From Helicoverpa zea (taxonomy: Eukaryota; Arthropoda; Insecta; Lepidoptera; Noctuidae): a DNA stretch of 64,000 bases. The notes below the pieces were generated by a model. The model did no database searches, was not told where the DNA came from, and saw only the letters and a program-made list of their open reading frames with translations. Location: the NCBI RefSeq assembly GCF_022581195.2, contig NC_061454.1, positions 4,216,001 through 4,280,000 on the forward strand, written 5' to 3'. This document shows, one piece after another, positions 14,501 through 24,130 of this stretch; position 1 is the stretch's first letter, and each line of letters begins with the position of its first letter. The position numbers and the translations under genes were made by a program.

Positions 14501-14569
14501 AAACTGATTAATTTCATCAGTAAGAAAGAAAGGGAATATTTCATGGAACACAGCATTGTACACACATAA
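11516..14569 (+). CDS. TTLL3: TTLL3-type tubulin (mono)glycylase, copy B
   Basis: Predicted exons: 11516-11554, 11635-11730, 11809-12970, 13149-13664, 13746-14569; joined length 878 aa. Same family and likely role as copy A: ATP-dependent glycine ligation to tubulin tails. Key marks: NIWIIKP with K396 and RGRGI at the end of exon 3, HLTNNAVQRKY in exon 4, FELYGCDF...PWLIEINSCPDL with D564, E577 and N579, then VTAKICP and VVIDRAKN. The N terminus (MPGRKKKIIKRKK) is very basic. The C-terminal ~250 residues are acidic and mixed, unlike the basic tail of copy A. Two intron positions match copy A exactly (after YIG and after VKG, both phase 1), but five introns present inside the homologous region of copy A are absent here. 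The start at 11516 rests on frame and splice phase. AATAAA lies at 14599-14604. It could be a functionally distinct paralogue, like the pair TTLL3A/TTLL3B of flies. Confidence 0.85.
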
Positions 14570-14598
14570 ATGAATAACATAATTTGCAGAAATATGAA

Positions 14599-14604
14599 AA
14601 TAAA
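14599..14604 (+). terminator. Polyadenylation signal of glycylase copy B
   Basis: AATAAA 30 bases after the stop codon at 14569; the 3' UTR would be very short. Confidence 0.55.
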
Positions 14605-15556
14605 CTTAGGTAATCTTCATGACGATGACGGCTATGATTAAAACCATAATCAAACATCTTCAAGCTAATCTGTAAATAATTATACTTTTAGAAAACACCG
14701 ATAGATCAATCGTTAATACAAGTCTTTTCAAATAGATACTGTTTTTTTTCTTACCTACCACTGAGACTTAGAAGCCAAAACCAAACAAAATATTTTTTTT
14801 AAGAATCGCAAGATTCTTCCAACATAATGTTTTCTTTACTTTAAAATTCACTGAGATGACGGTGAGTTGCAGCATTTTATTAGAAGATGAACCGAACCAT
14901 TTCCAGTTGTGAAATCGGTGATTTGACCAATAGGCAGCAAGTACCTACATATTATACGGCTGGTTATGGTTTGTTTATATATGAGGTGGTTTATAAACGT
15001 TGCCTGTTTTATTTCAATTGGTTTTCCTTTCGCGGTTCTACCCGCATAGGAGAGTATCTTCTCTGTAATTAAGGGTTCTGGGCATGCCCACAGTGCCCAA
15101 CCCACTATGATAGATCCGCCCAAAATCCTACAGGCTTCTCCAAAAAGCAAGTTCTCGACGCGGCAGTTGACGAATACGCAATATATTTATTTGGTATTTC
15201 ACTATTTACTTCCTGGGATGGGGACAAAAGAAATGTTGAAAGCTGGTTAAGGTCCTTCATACGTAACTTACTGCCGTGCTTGCCATCATGTCATGTTACA
15301 CCGTCACACCATTTATTTTATATAAACCCGAAATGTTTATAGTTAGTCGATTCTAAACCGTTTCCCATTTTAGTCGATTCTAAGCCGTTTCACATCACTC
15401 AATACAGCGATGTGCAAAAAAAAATGGCGTCGGTTAGTCGCTTGTCAAACATAGCAATGCGTGAGTTCATGTGAATGCTAGTAGGAAAAGTTGACTTTAA
15501 ATTTACTACATTTTTGTCGTTGCTTTGCGGAGTAATATCCCCACAAGTGAAATACG
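14605..15556. other. Intergenic region and ARGLU1 promoter
   Basis: Most of it is anonymous. A minus-strand open frame at 14848-15150 begins at a non-ATG codon and has a hydrophobic stretch (GGSIIVGWALWAC), but no start, acceptor or family could be assigned. The 200 bp before the ARGLU1 start are promoter-like and carry AAAATGGCGTCGG at 15421-15433. Confidence 0.45.
15421..15433 (+). promoter_or_regulatory. YY1/Pho-like promoter word of ARGLU1
   Basis: AAAATGGCGTCGG contains the ATGGCG core recognised by YY1/Pho-type zinc-finger factors and lies about 125 bp before the start codon. The identical 13 bases occur upstream of TTC14 on the other strand (34487-34499). Function is inference from motif and position. 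Confidence 0.45.
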
Positions 15557-17671
15557 ATGGGTCGGTCAAGATCACGGAGTAAGTCACCGCGGCGACACCA
15601 TAAAAGTAGCAAACATTCTAGGAAGAAGAGTCGCTCCAAGGATCGTTCATCATCAAGGAGTAGAAGTTCTAAACTTGTAGAAAAATCTAGGGAACGAAGT
15701 TCAAAATCCAGGTCAGTTTGCTGAAATTCTAGGTTAGGTATTATACAAAATAATTTGACACATATCTATCCGTGTTCTGTTATGGGGTTCGTACAGTTTT
15801 GATTGACGTATTCGTGGTATATTTTCAGAAAAAGATCGCATTCCATGTCCTCTTCAAGCAGTAGTGAAGCTTCGTACGAAGGGAGTAGAAGCCACAGGAA
15901 GAAGTCGAAGGGGCGCAGTAAGATGGATGAAGTCGACAGACTAGCTGAAATGGAAAGACAGAGACGTGTGAGAGAAGCTGAACAGAAAGTAAATAACAAA
16001 TTCTTTTGAGATAAAACCTCCCTTGATTGTGTGGAAATCGTATTTGGGTGCGATTGGAATCAAAATCTAAATACCTAGATCAAATAAAAGAATAGTACAG
16101 TTTGCAGCCCAAACAGTGACAAAATTATGTCTGTATATAGCTGTAGGTAACAATAAAATGTTGTTTTCCAGGTGGTGGAAGAAGAAGCAGCGAAAAGAAT
16201 AGAACTTCTAGTGAAGAAGAGAGTTGAAGAGGAATTAGAAAAAAGAAAAGATGAAATTGAACAAGAAGTGGCTAAAAGGGTAGAAGAAGCGAAACGGAAG
16301 ATGGAGAAAGAAATGATGGAAGAACTTGAGCGACAAAGAGAACAACAGCGCCGCGAGGAGCTGGCTAGACAGGTAACTGACAATTGTACATACCAGTCAT
16401 GTGTACTGGCAACACAACACAATGTTGCATATACACATGACAGCACATACTCTGTGATAGCAACGTAATGTTGCTCTCGCAGCTACACACAAGTGTAAAT
16501 GCAATATTTAATACCAGCATCATAACAAATAGAGGAACTAATAAAAGTATTATTTCGATCATATCTGTTAAAGGTCCAGTCAGGTGTAGTTCGAGTGCAT
16601 ACAAGAATTAGTTTCTTGAATTTTTAATTGTCACTCACCGAGGCTGGCTGTCTCTGTAATTAATAATTATATACTTACATGTCCATTTTTATAACCACAT
16701 AATTCATACGCACCTACAAGGCAGAGGTTATTCTATATCCTGCCATATTGTAAGTTTGCCATGAAGGCGTCCGGCTAGCATTTTAAAATTGTTCGCTTGA
16801 CTGTCCCTGGCAGTCACGTAGTCTATAAGTCAGGTCGGAAGACTGATCAAGAGCAAGAAGCCCTAAGAATTTTATGGAGACGCAGCTTGAGGATCCAGAC
16901 GTGCGCGCTGAAGGTATTTTTTGAATCTATTTTTTGTATAACCACATTACTGTTTCAAATGAAGGAATTACACATTTATCTGATGTTTCTTCATGTTTTA
17001 TGGCATTACATAATTATGTTTTTTTACTTAAAACTGTATCTTAGGAGGAAATATAAAAATATCAACCTGATTATGTGTGATCAGCATCCTATGTCATTCA
17101 AGAACTGAAAAATGAGGTTTTCGTGAACAGCCATTTATTAGAAAGGCTATGTTTACGCAAACTCTGTTTTAATGCATAGTGCTAGTTTTGTCAGTAGAGA
17201 TCAATATTAACATGTTATTTCTGTTATACAGGAGGAAGAAGCTCGTAAAAGGAAAGAGCTGGAGGAAATCATGGCTGAAAATAATAAAAAGATTGAAGAA
17301 GCTCAGCGCAAGCTGGTAAGTTTTGTTTGAATGGCTGATCTTATCTGTAAAATTTATTTTTCAAAATTATATTGTGTTATTAATTGATGTAAAAGTTTAT
17401 CTGTGTCTACTTTAAAAGTCGTCATGTCATTATAATTGCATGCAGATTTTTTGAAGTGTTCCACTGTTTGTTTCGGGAATTAAAACTATTTTACAATTGT
17501 TTCCAGGCTGAGGAGCGGCTAGCCATGATTGAAGAACAAAGGAAAATGGACGAAGAACGGCAGAAATTGAAAAAAGAACAAGAAAAGAGAGTTAAAGAGG
17601 AACAGAGAAAAATATTAGGCAAAAATAATTCAAGACCTAAACTGTCATTCTCGTTGAATCCTCTATCATGA
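15557..17671 (+). CDS. ARGLU1: ARGLU1 homologue (arginine- and glutamate-rich protein 1)
   Basis: Predicted exons: 15557-15711, 15829-15988, 16172-16372, 17232-17315, 17507-17671; joined length 254 aa against about 270 in vertebrates. ARGLU1 is a nuclear protein that modulates alternative splicing and works with Mediator and hormone receptors in transcription. The N-terminal ~100 residues are an RS-type basic region (MGRSRSRSKSPRR start, serine run near residue 60). The rest is a long charged coiled coil of E/R/K repeats (RVEEELEKRKDEIE, EELERQREQQRREE, EEIMAENNKKIEEAQ). It ends in the family's hallmark tail ILGKNNSRPKLSFSL. The start is the only ATG in good context before the RS region. All introns have GT-AG ends and the last three are phase 0. 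Two promoter-proximal signs are the ATGGCG word at 15421 and CpG richness. Identification is firm. Confidence 0.93.
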
Positions 17672-20100
17672 GTGGTGTCCAACACTTAAGGGTGACTCTA
17701 AATAATGAAGATCATCATTATTTAATAGAATCATTTACAGGTTTTACCTAAGAGACATTTTCATTAGCTTAGGTATGTGTACATGTTTATTTTCTTGGCA
17801 AGATTAAATAAGACTTGGAGTGGAAAATTCGGCGGTCAAACTCACCAAGACCTTATGGCACGGTTGACAGTATTGCTGAAATTAAAATCTATAGAACGTA
17901 GATACCTCATAGGGCCTTGTAAATATATAAACAAGACGTGTGATCTACAATGTTGCCCTAAACAATTGGATAAGAATTCCATACTTTTTTTTCAAACTAT
18001 TGTCCTCAGAAAAGCACTTTGGCATTTTTATACATAGCTGGATTGTCAAGAAGTATCAAAACTATCTTTTCTTATAAAAAAAAAGTGAAATAACATTTTG
18101 TTGAAGAGCAATTGAAAAATTGATTTTCTTTCAGATAACCATTTAAAAGATTTGTTTGATGGAGATTGTGTCCATTAAAAAACTGTCTTCTTTTAAGTGG
18201 TACCAATTTAAATCATTAACACTGTAATTAAATCTGGTTAATAAATAAAAAATGAAAAAACTCATCGCAAAATGTGAATGCATGTGAATTGCAAAAAAAA
18301 AATCATCTAAGTATGTTCTGACACGTCAATAATAAATCTCGCAAAGTCGGCAGCAATGTCGTGTGGGTACCTACATATTAACGACGAAGTTAGATTTTTT
18401 GTCCAGTCCAAGTCCACAAGTGACCTATTGAATTATAGAACTACAATTTATTTAATAGCTGTAAGAATTAATCCTATCTAAGTGCTGCCGATATTACATA
18501 TAGATTACCGTTCACAAAGGAGCCTTATAAACATTAATGTTTTAAGTGCATTATACATAGTAATGTTATGTAATAAAATCAATCGACTGCCATTGCAAGG
18601 TTATTGTTTTGTAATAGATAACGAAAGCTTTGTGTCAAAACCTTTTTGCAGTGCTAGTTATCGCCATAGTGAATTAACATAAATACATTATATACAGTTG
18701 TCTACATAGGGTCGGGTTTAGTTAGGGCCAAATTATGTTTTTCAATGAAACAAAACTAAGATAGGCTTTTGTAAATGTACATACGTTTGTAAATTTAAGG
18801 TTAAGATTGTAGGATTATTTTAAGCAGTTTAGAATAAAACATTTCAGTTATAGTATATTTTATACATGAAACAAACTTTGTAAAGCTGGTTGCATATTAC
18901 TCATGTGGACAGAGAAGGTATTATAAAATTTATAAACCTGACTCCCTAAAGGCCTAATGACATGTTGACATGAGCCTCAAGCAAAAAAGAGATGATTTTG
19001 CACCATCCCTTATTCGCTTTAGCATTTGGATTACTAACTTCTTATTAAGTATTTGATTTACGGATTTCTAATTTCCCAAACAATATTTTTTGTCTTTGTT
19101 GCCTTTGATTCTGAGTTAATTATGATGTGAATATGTAACCAATTTTACACTGATATTATACTTGTGTTTCTTTATGGTGTAATTCACAACAATTGTTTGC
19201 TTTATTCAGTAAGAATCTTTCCATCCATTGTATTCTTCATTACACATTTCCTTAATGCATGCCATTAAATTTCCACTATAATCCCAATTTTCGTTTTTAT
19301 ATGGCATTACTTTAGTAATTGTAAATTAGGAGCTATGTATTTTGCACAAAATTGGATATTTATACCGATCGGCATAGGGAGCCTTAACATAAAGGCCTCA
19401 CTTGATAAATAGATCGTGAAAATCATTATGCATGAAAGGAATATTTCCCTTTTCCTTAAGATTATTATTAAATTATGGCATTTAAAATTTCGACCGTCCT
19501 TGTTTATGCATATTTTGAACAAATAAATCGAGCGATGTGATGTAAAAACTTTTGTTATCAATTAATTGCAATACAGTACATTTATCTCCCGAACATTCGA
19601 AGTGTAATAATAATTCATTATTCATTTAATTAAATAAAGCCCTTCACATAATCTAAGTTGTTTTTTTTGTAGTGGCATTCCTAATTTTGTAGCCAATGTG
19701 AGGAACTGTGAGATGTGACTTGGGACCTACTCTTGAGACGTTATCGCAATAAATGAGAAAGGTGTGTTGCTGCTGCAAAACGAAGCATGTCCTCATCAGT
19801 AGCATACCTACTAAATAACTACGTCATCAGTCACCAACTAAAGGAACAGTGGCAGGATTACTAATCACCTTTTTAACCCAATTCGTTAAATGTGGAATTC
19901 TGAATGCGGAAAAAATAATTGAAAACTCGCTGTTCCTTGTCTGGATTATTGTTACCCAGCTCATTTTAGCGTCAGTTCTCCATAATTTAAAAGATTGATC
20001 AAGGTCACTGTCCGTCTGTGCAGTGAACACAAGTGAACAGACGAAACTTTCAAACAGTCCAGCATTCACTGTTCTGTTTGTCTTGTGCAAAAATACTCTA
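17672..20100. other. ARGLU1 3' UTR and intergenic DNA
   Basis: AT-rich, with several AATAAA hexamers (for example near 18243 and 18833) of which any could end the ARGLU1 transcript. Open frames at 17777-18037, 18482-18682 and 19307-19561 show no domain or coding signature. Nothing else could be supported. Confidence 0.5.
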
Positions 20101-20101
20101 C

Positions 20102-20365
20102 ATCATCATCCTCCGAGCCTTTTCCCAATCATGTTGGGGTCGGCTTCCAGTCTAACCGGATTCAGCTGAGTACCAGTGCTTTACAAGAAGCGACTGCCTA
20201 TCTGACCTCCTCAACCCAGTTACCCGGGCAACCCGATACCCCTTGGAAAATACTCTACAGGACTCTGTAAAAACTATTAGTGGGATCCTATATCTACGGT
20301 AAAAAACAGGTAAAACACTGTTACTAAAGACTATTTTCCTAACGATGGGTGATGATGATGGGTGA
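20102..20365 (+). repeat. Interspersed repeat containing GTCGGCTTCCAGTCTAACCG
   Basis: A block beginning with CATCATCATCC and ending near GATGATGATGG carries GTCGGCTTCCAGTCTAACCG and a following GCTGAGTACCAGTGCTTTAC. A second, shorter copy of the same core lies at 40425-40545 (GCCGGCTTCCAGTCTAACCG). The two copies in one window and the short CATC/GATG terminal inverted similarity show a dispersed element. It resembles a repeat common in moth genomes; I cannot assign its class from sequence alone. Confidence 0.65.
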
Positions 20366-20532
20366 ATAATACTGATACGAATGCATGTATACAACTTATA
20401 ATAAATCGACTCATCAAAAACTAATTGAAATCACTAGTTATGTCAATGTTTGTCACTGTCATTTGGATACGCTGTGTCGTGTCACCGACCGGTCATCAAT
20501 GTCAATCTAATTGAATTTCTTTCCATCCGGCC

Positions 20533-21434
20533 TAGGGATGGGCAAATGGGGAAAAAATATCGATATCTATCGTATCGATATTTTTAAAATATATCGATAA
20601 TAATTGACTAAAAAATATCGATATGTTGATATATCGATATTTTCTGCGCAATAAGCAATTATCTATAAAAATTGTCAAAATATTCGAAATTTTAAAGCAA
20701 ATACACATCTGGCTGTTTTGACATCAGTTTTATTATTAAAAAATAAGTACATAAAGCCAAGAAAAAAACAACATCATTAACACAACAAAAATTACATTAT
20801 TCAAACCAGTATTTGTCTGATATTGACATCAAGAGCACTCTGCTTGATGTGCTCGCCTGTTAATCTGCTCCTATCATTCGGCACAGCCAAATTCACCATT
20901 GAAGCTACTCTTTCAGATGACACTGAAGAAGCTTGGCAAATCAAATATTTTAGGGCGATATCCGAGAGAACCGGCGTGAAGTGTCGGCAATTTACCCAGA
21001 ACTTGATTGGATCAGATTTTCTTTCTAAAAGTGGTTGGTCCAAATACTGCTTCAGTTCATTGGGGACACAGCCACTGCTTGGAACTGACTCAAGTACCAT
21101 ACCAACACTCCAACACACGCAGTCAGTGATACCAACCAAACCAAACCAACAAGCAGTGTCATTGTCATAGATGAACAAAATAGACAAGCAGGTCATAGAC
21201 TATAGAGTGTAATTTTTGTTTGCGTTTGAATTAAATTTAAGAAATCAGATTGGTCAAAGACATGATGTGACGCATGAGCAGACAGCAGAGCTTTAAAAAA
21301 TATATCGATTTTGATACCTAAAAATAAATATCGAAAGTTGATATATCGCGGGAAAAAATATCGCTGATTTATATCGATATTTTTCTGAAAAAATATCGAT
21401 ATTTTGATATATCGATATTTTTTGCCCAAGCCTA
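20533..21434. mobile_element. Internally deleted hAT transposon with 8-bp target duplication
   Basis: The element starts TAGGGATGGGCAAA and ends in the inverted match TTTGCCCAAGCCTA. It is flanked by a perfect direct repeat ATCCGGCC (20525-20532 and 21435-21442), the 8-bp target duplication of the hAT superfamily. Both subterminal regions are packed with ATATCGATAT words (eight exact TATCGATA: five left, three right). Inside, on the minus strand, is the end of a transposase. The length (902 bp) is far below an autonomous hAT, so most of the transposase is deleted. The element ends 141 bp before the MPDU1 start codon. Confidence 0.92.
20801..21196 (-). pseudogene. hAT transposase C-terminal dimerisation region (remnant)
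   Basis: A 131-codon open frame whose last ~85 residues match the hAT family C-terminal dimerisation domain: a DPIKFW-type motif, PVLSDIALKYL, then the ASSVSSERVAS and RSRLTGEHI signatures. The N-terminal ~45 codons do not look like transposase and are probably read-through of deleted internal sequence. The BED zinc finger and RNase-H-like catalytic part are missing, so it cannot be active alone. It lies wholly inside the hAT element at 20533-21434. Confidence 0.85.
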
Positions 21435-21575
21435 ATCCGGCCCAGTTTATTTGTGAACTTTGCTCGTCGCTGTTGTTGTATTAGTCGATAAGGCAATAGT
21501 TAGATCAATAATTATTTTAAATGTATTGAGCAAACTACAAATCTATTTATAAATAGGGTACAATATTTAAGCATA
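21435..21575 (+). promoter_or_regulatory. Short gap between hAT element and MPDU1, expected promoter/5' UTR
   Basis: Only 141 bases separate the transposon end from the MPDU1 ATG, including the second copy of the ATCCGGCC target duplication. The transcription start must lie here or inside the transposon. No TATA box is obvious. Confidence 0.4.
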
Positions 21576-22957
21576 ATGGCAGAATTTTTGAAGGGTTTAT
21601 TGTTATCGGTTTTATCAGAAAAGTGTTACGAAGAGTATTTCGTGAAATTCAACTTTCTTGATGGTAATTCTGTTCTAGATATTTATTTAATTTGTAGTTG
21701 TTCACGCTAGATTCCGTGTTATGGCTTTTTCGTGTGCGGTAAATTTCTTTATTAGTTTCGAATACATATTATTGTTGTGTTTCAGGGCCTTGCTTGACCG
21801 CGACGCTAAGCAAGGGTTTAGGAATCGGTATCATCGCCGGCTCCATCCTAGTGAAAGTACCTCAGATATTGAAGATCCTGAACAGCAAGAGTGCCGAGGG
21901 GATCAATATTTATGGAGTCTATTTAGAGTTATTTGCAATCACAGCAAACTTTGCATACAGCTATGTTATGGGATTTCCATTTAGGTGAGTTTTATCAATT
22001 AGTATTTGAACATCCTTGTAATTTTGTTATCAATGGTTTTGTAATGTCTACTGATCTAGAAATTTCAATACATATAGCTGATCCCATTATGAATGTTATA
22101 CCACTCTCCAAATGAGAAACGATTTGTTCTATTCAGATTTTTTATTTTTTTATACAATTAATAATTTGCTTCTCCATTAATAAAACTATATCTAAATTTC
22201 CAGTGCATGGGGAGAAGGAACATTCCTCGCAATACAAACAGCAGCCATAGCTGCTCTCGTACTGCACTATGGAGGTGGAACAGGGAAAGCCGGTATATTC
22301 ATAGCAGCGTATGCAGGCATTGTTTCTGCATTAGTCGGTGGAGTCACACCTACTAAAGTACTTTGGACCATGCAAGCAGTTAATGTGCCTATCATTGTTG
22401 TAGCTAAGGTAACAAATATTTGATTAGCTGCTTATCTCTATAACAAATCATTATAATTATTTATAAGATTTTCCTCATAATTCAACCTCAAGAGCAAACT
22501 GAAAAATACTCTTCCTTTTTTAAGGTAACATTTAGTTGGTAATATACAAAAAAATATTATAAATTGTAATGGCACTAAAAGATGAATGTCAACAGCTAAT
22601 AGGATTTTTAAAGTACTTTGCATAAAAACGATTTTTAGTTATTTACATAAAAAATTGTATAAACAATGATGAAATGCTCATAAATACTCTTCTTTCCAGT
22701 CAATTCAAGTATTCACAAACTACAAGAACAGCAGTACTGGCCAGCTATCAGCAATAACATGTTTGTTGCTGTTTGGAGGCAGTATAGCCAGAATATTCAC
22801 ATCACTTGTTGAAACTGGAGACTTCATTATTATCGTGACCTACTGCGTGTCTACCGTGGCCAACGGTGCAATTGTAGCTCAACTACTTTGGTACTGGAAT
22901 GTCGAAAAAGGAACCCAAAATAAGAATAAGAACAAGAAAAAAAAGAAACAAGCATAA
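21576..22957 (+). CDS. MPDU1: MPDU1, mannose-P-dolichol utilisation defect 1 protein (PQ-loop family)
   Basis: Predicted exons: 21576-21663, 21786-21984, 22204-22408, 22700-22957; joined length 249 aa, the normal family length (about 247). MPDU1 is a multi-pass ER membrane protein needed for use of dolichol-phosphate mannose and glucose in N-glycan, GPI-anchor and mannosylation pathways. Family marks: CLTATLSKGLG near residues 32-42, the first PQ motif KVPQILKI (P55-Q56), the hydrophobic helix ELFAITANFAYSYVMGFPFSAWGE, GGVTPTKVLW, the second degenerate PQ-loop SIQVFTNYKNSSTGQLSAIT from residue 165, then ARIFTSLVETGD and a lysine-rich C terminus (KNKKKKKQA) that would suit ER retrieval. Intron phases are 1, 2 and 0. 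A hAT transposon abuts the promoter. Confidence 0.95.
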
Positions 22958-23610
22958 TTTATTACATAATGTTATTAAAACATTTTTACCTCATAATTTT
23001 GTTGTTTTTATCTGATAACCTGTTTATCCTTTATGTATCATTGAAATCTAAATATCAAAATATAGTAGATAAGTGTAGTAAATCCTATTTATATTATAAA
23101 TGCAAAAATTTGTTAGGGAGTATGTTTGTCTATCTATACTAATATTATAAAGAGGAAAACTTTGTTTGGTTGTAATGGATAAACTCAAAAAAACTATATA
23201 CTGGACCGATTTTAAATATTCTTTCACCATTAGAAAGCTATATTATCTGTGAGTAACATAGGCTATATTTTATCCCGGTGCGGGCAGTAGCTCCTACGTG
23301 ACGCGGGTGAAACCACGGGAAAACGGCTAGTCTTATATACTTTCACTTAAAACAGCTAAATCGATTGCAATACAACATGGGTGCTTCCAGATGTTGATCA
23401 TGACTTATCTGTGTAGCCTTCCTCTAGTATTGCAATCCATATGAAAGCGATTATAATATAGATAGGTCATAGATAAGTTATGTTAATGGATTCATACATA
23501 TATTTATATTTACATAGGAGATTGATAAGGAGAGTGGAGTAAAAATACTGTATGGGAATGCTGCTTTTCTTGATGCACGGAAAAGAAACAACATTTACAT
23601 TATAAGTCAC
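22958..23610. other. Gap between the convergent genes MPDU1 and TTC14
   Basis: Contains a possible ATTAAA polyadenylation signal for MPDU1 at 22974-22979, a short Helitron 5'-end fragment (about 23085-23132) and the nearly complete Helitron-like copy inserted next to it (23133-23330). No gene was recognised. Confidence 0.5.
23133..23330 (+). mobile_element. Non-autonomous Helitron-like element, copy 1
   Basis: Begins TCTATACTAATATTATAAAG after an A (23132) and ends ...ACGGCTAG before a T (23331), the A^T insertion and CTRR end of Helitrons. It is 198 bp long, non-coding, and includes TGGACCGATTTTAAATATTC and CATAGGCTATATTTTATCCC. The same family recurs at 28845, 36010, 54913, 60605 and, inverted, at 60900. 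It resembles the short lepidopteran Helitrons described as Lep1/MINE-like; the name is from memory. Confidence 0.85.
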
Positions 23611-23616
23611 TTTATT
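23611..23616 (-). terminator. Polyadenylation signal of TTC14
   Basis: TTTATT on the plus strand reads AATAAA on the minus strand, about 515 bases after the TTC14 stop codon at 24131; no stronger signal lies between. Confidence 0.5.
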
Positions 23617-24130
23617 GAATAATTTCACCAATCACAATTAATGGAACAAATCGTAGTGACTAATATACACTATCCCAGTATAATTGGAATGTGTTCACAG
23701 AGCGGGGATTTGTTATTTGGAAATACAATTAGTCAAACGTTAAGCTGTTGTACTATTACAGCAAACATTTACCATGAAAGATCTTACGAAGGAAAATTTA
23801 AATGCGAAATTGGTATTCTAAGCTACGTAAAACCATTATTATATTCACAATAATGCAAACAGAAAATCCTTTCATATTGTACTCTATTCTATATTTACAT
23901 CTAATAATAACTTGAATACATTTCTTAATACAAAAGTCGACCGTGGATAACTGATGACTATTATAAATAGTAAGATTATTTACCTTTGACTATAAGTGAT
24001 AAATCATCGTTTGATCAGTTGATTCACAGTCAATATATGTATGTATATTTAGATAATGGTGTGTAGCACCTAAACAAAACTTAGCTAACCGTAAACCTAG
24101 CACTCAGTGGCAAAACCAAACGTTTGTGAT

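Noticed and set aside
14848..15150. Minus-strand frame with a hydrophobic segment (GGSIIVGWALWAC)
   Set aside because: No ATG start, no acceptor in phase and no recognised family, although its composition looks somewhat protein-like.
16075..16446. Minus-strand 123-codon Ser/Cys-rich frame
   Set aside because: Antisense of the coiled-coil exon of ARGLU1; composition is the mirror of E/K-rich codons.
16815..16914. Possible extra ARGLU1 exon (ends GCGCTGAAG before GTATTT)
   Set aside because: Exon 3 and exon 4 already join in phase and match the family without a gap; including it would add a non-homologous insert.
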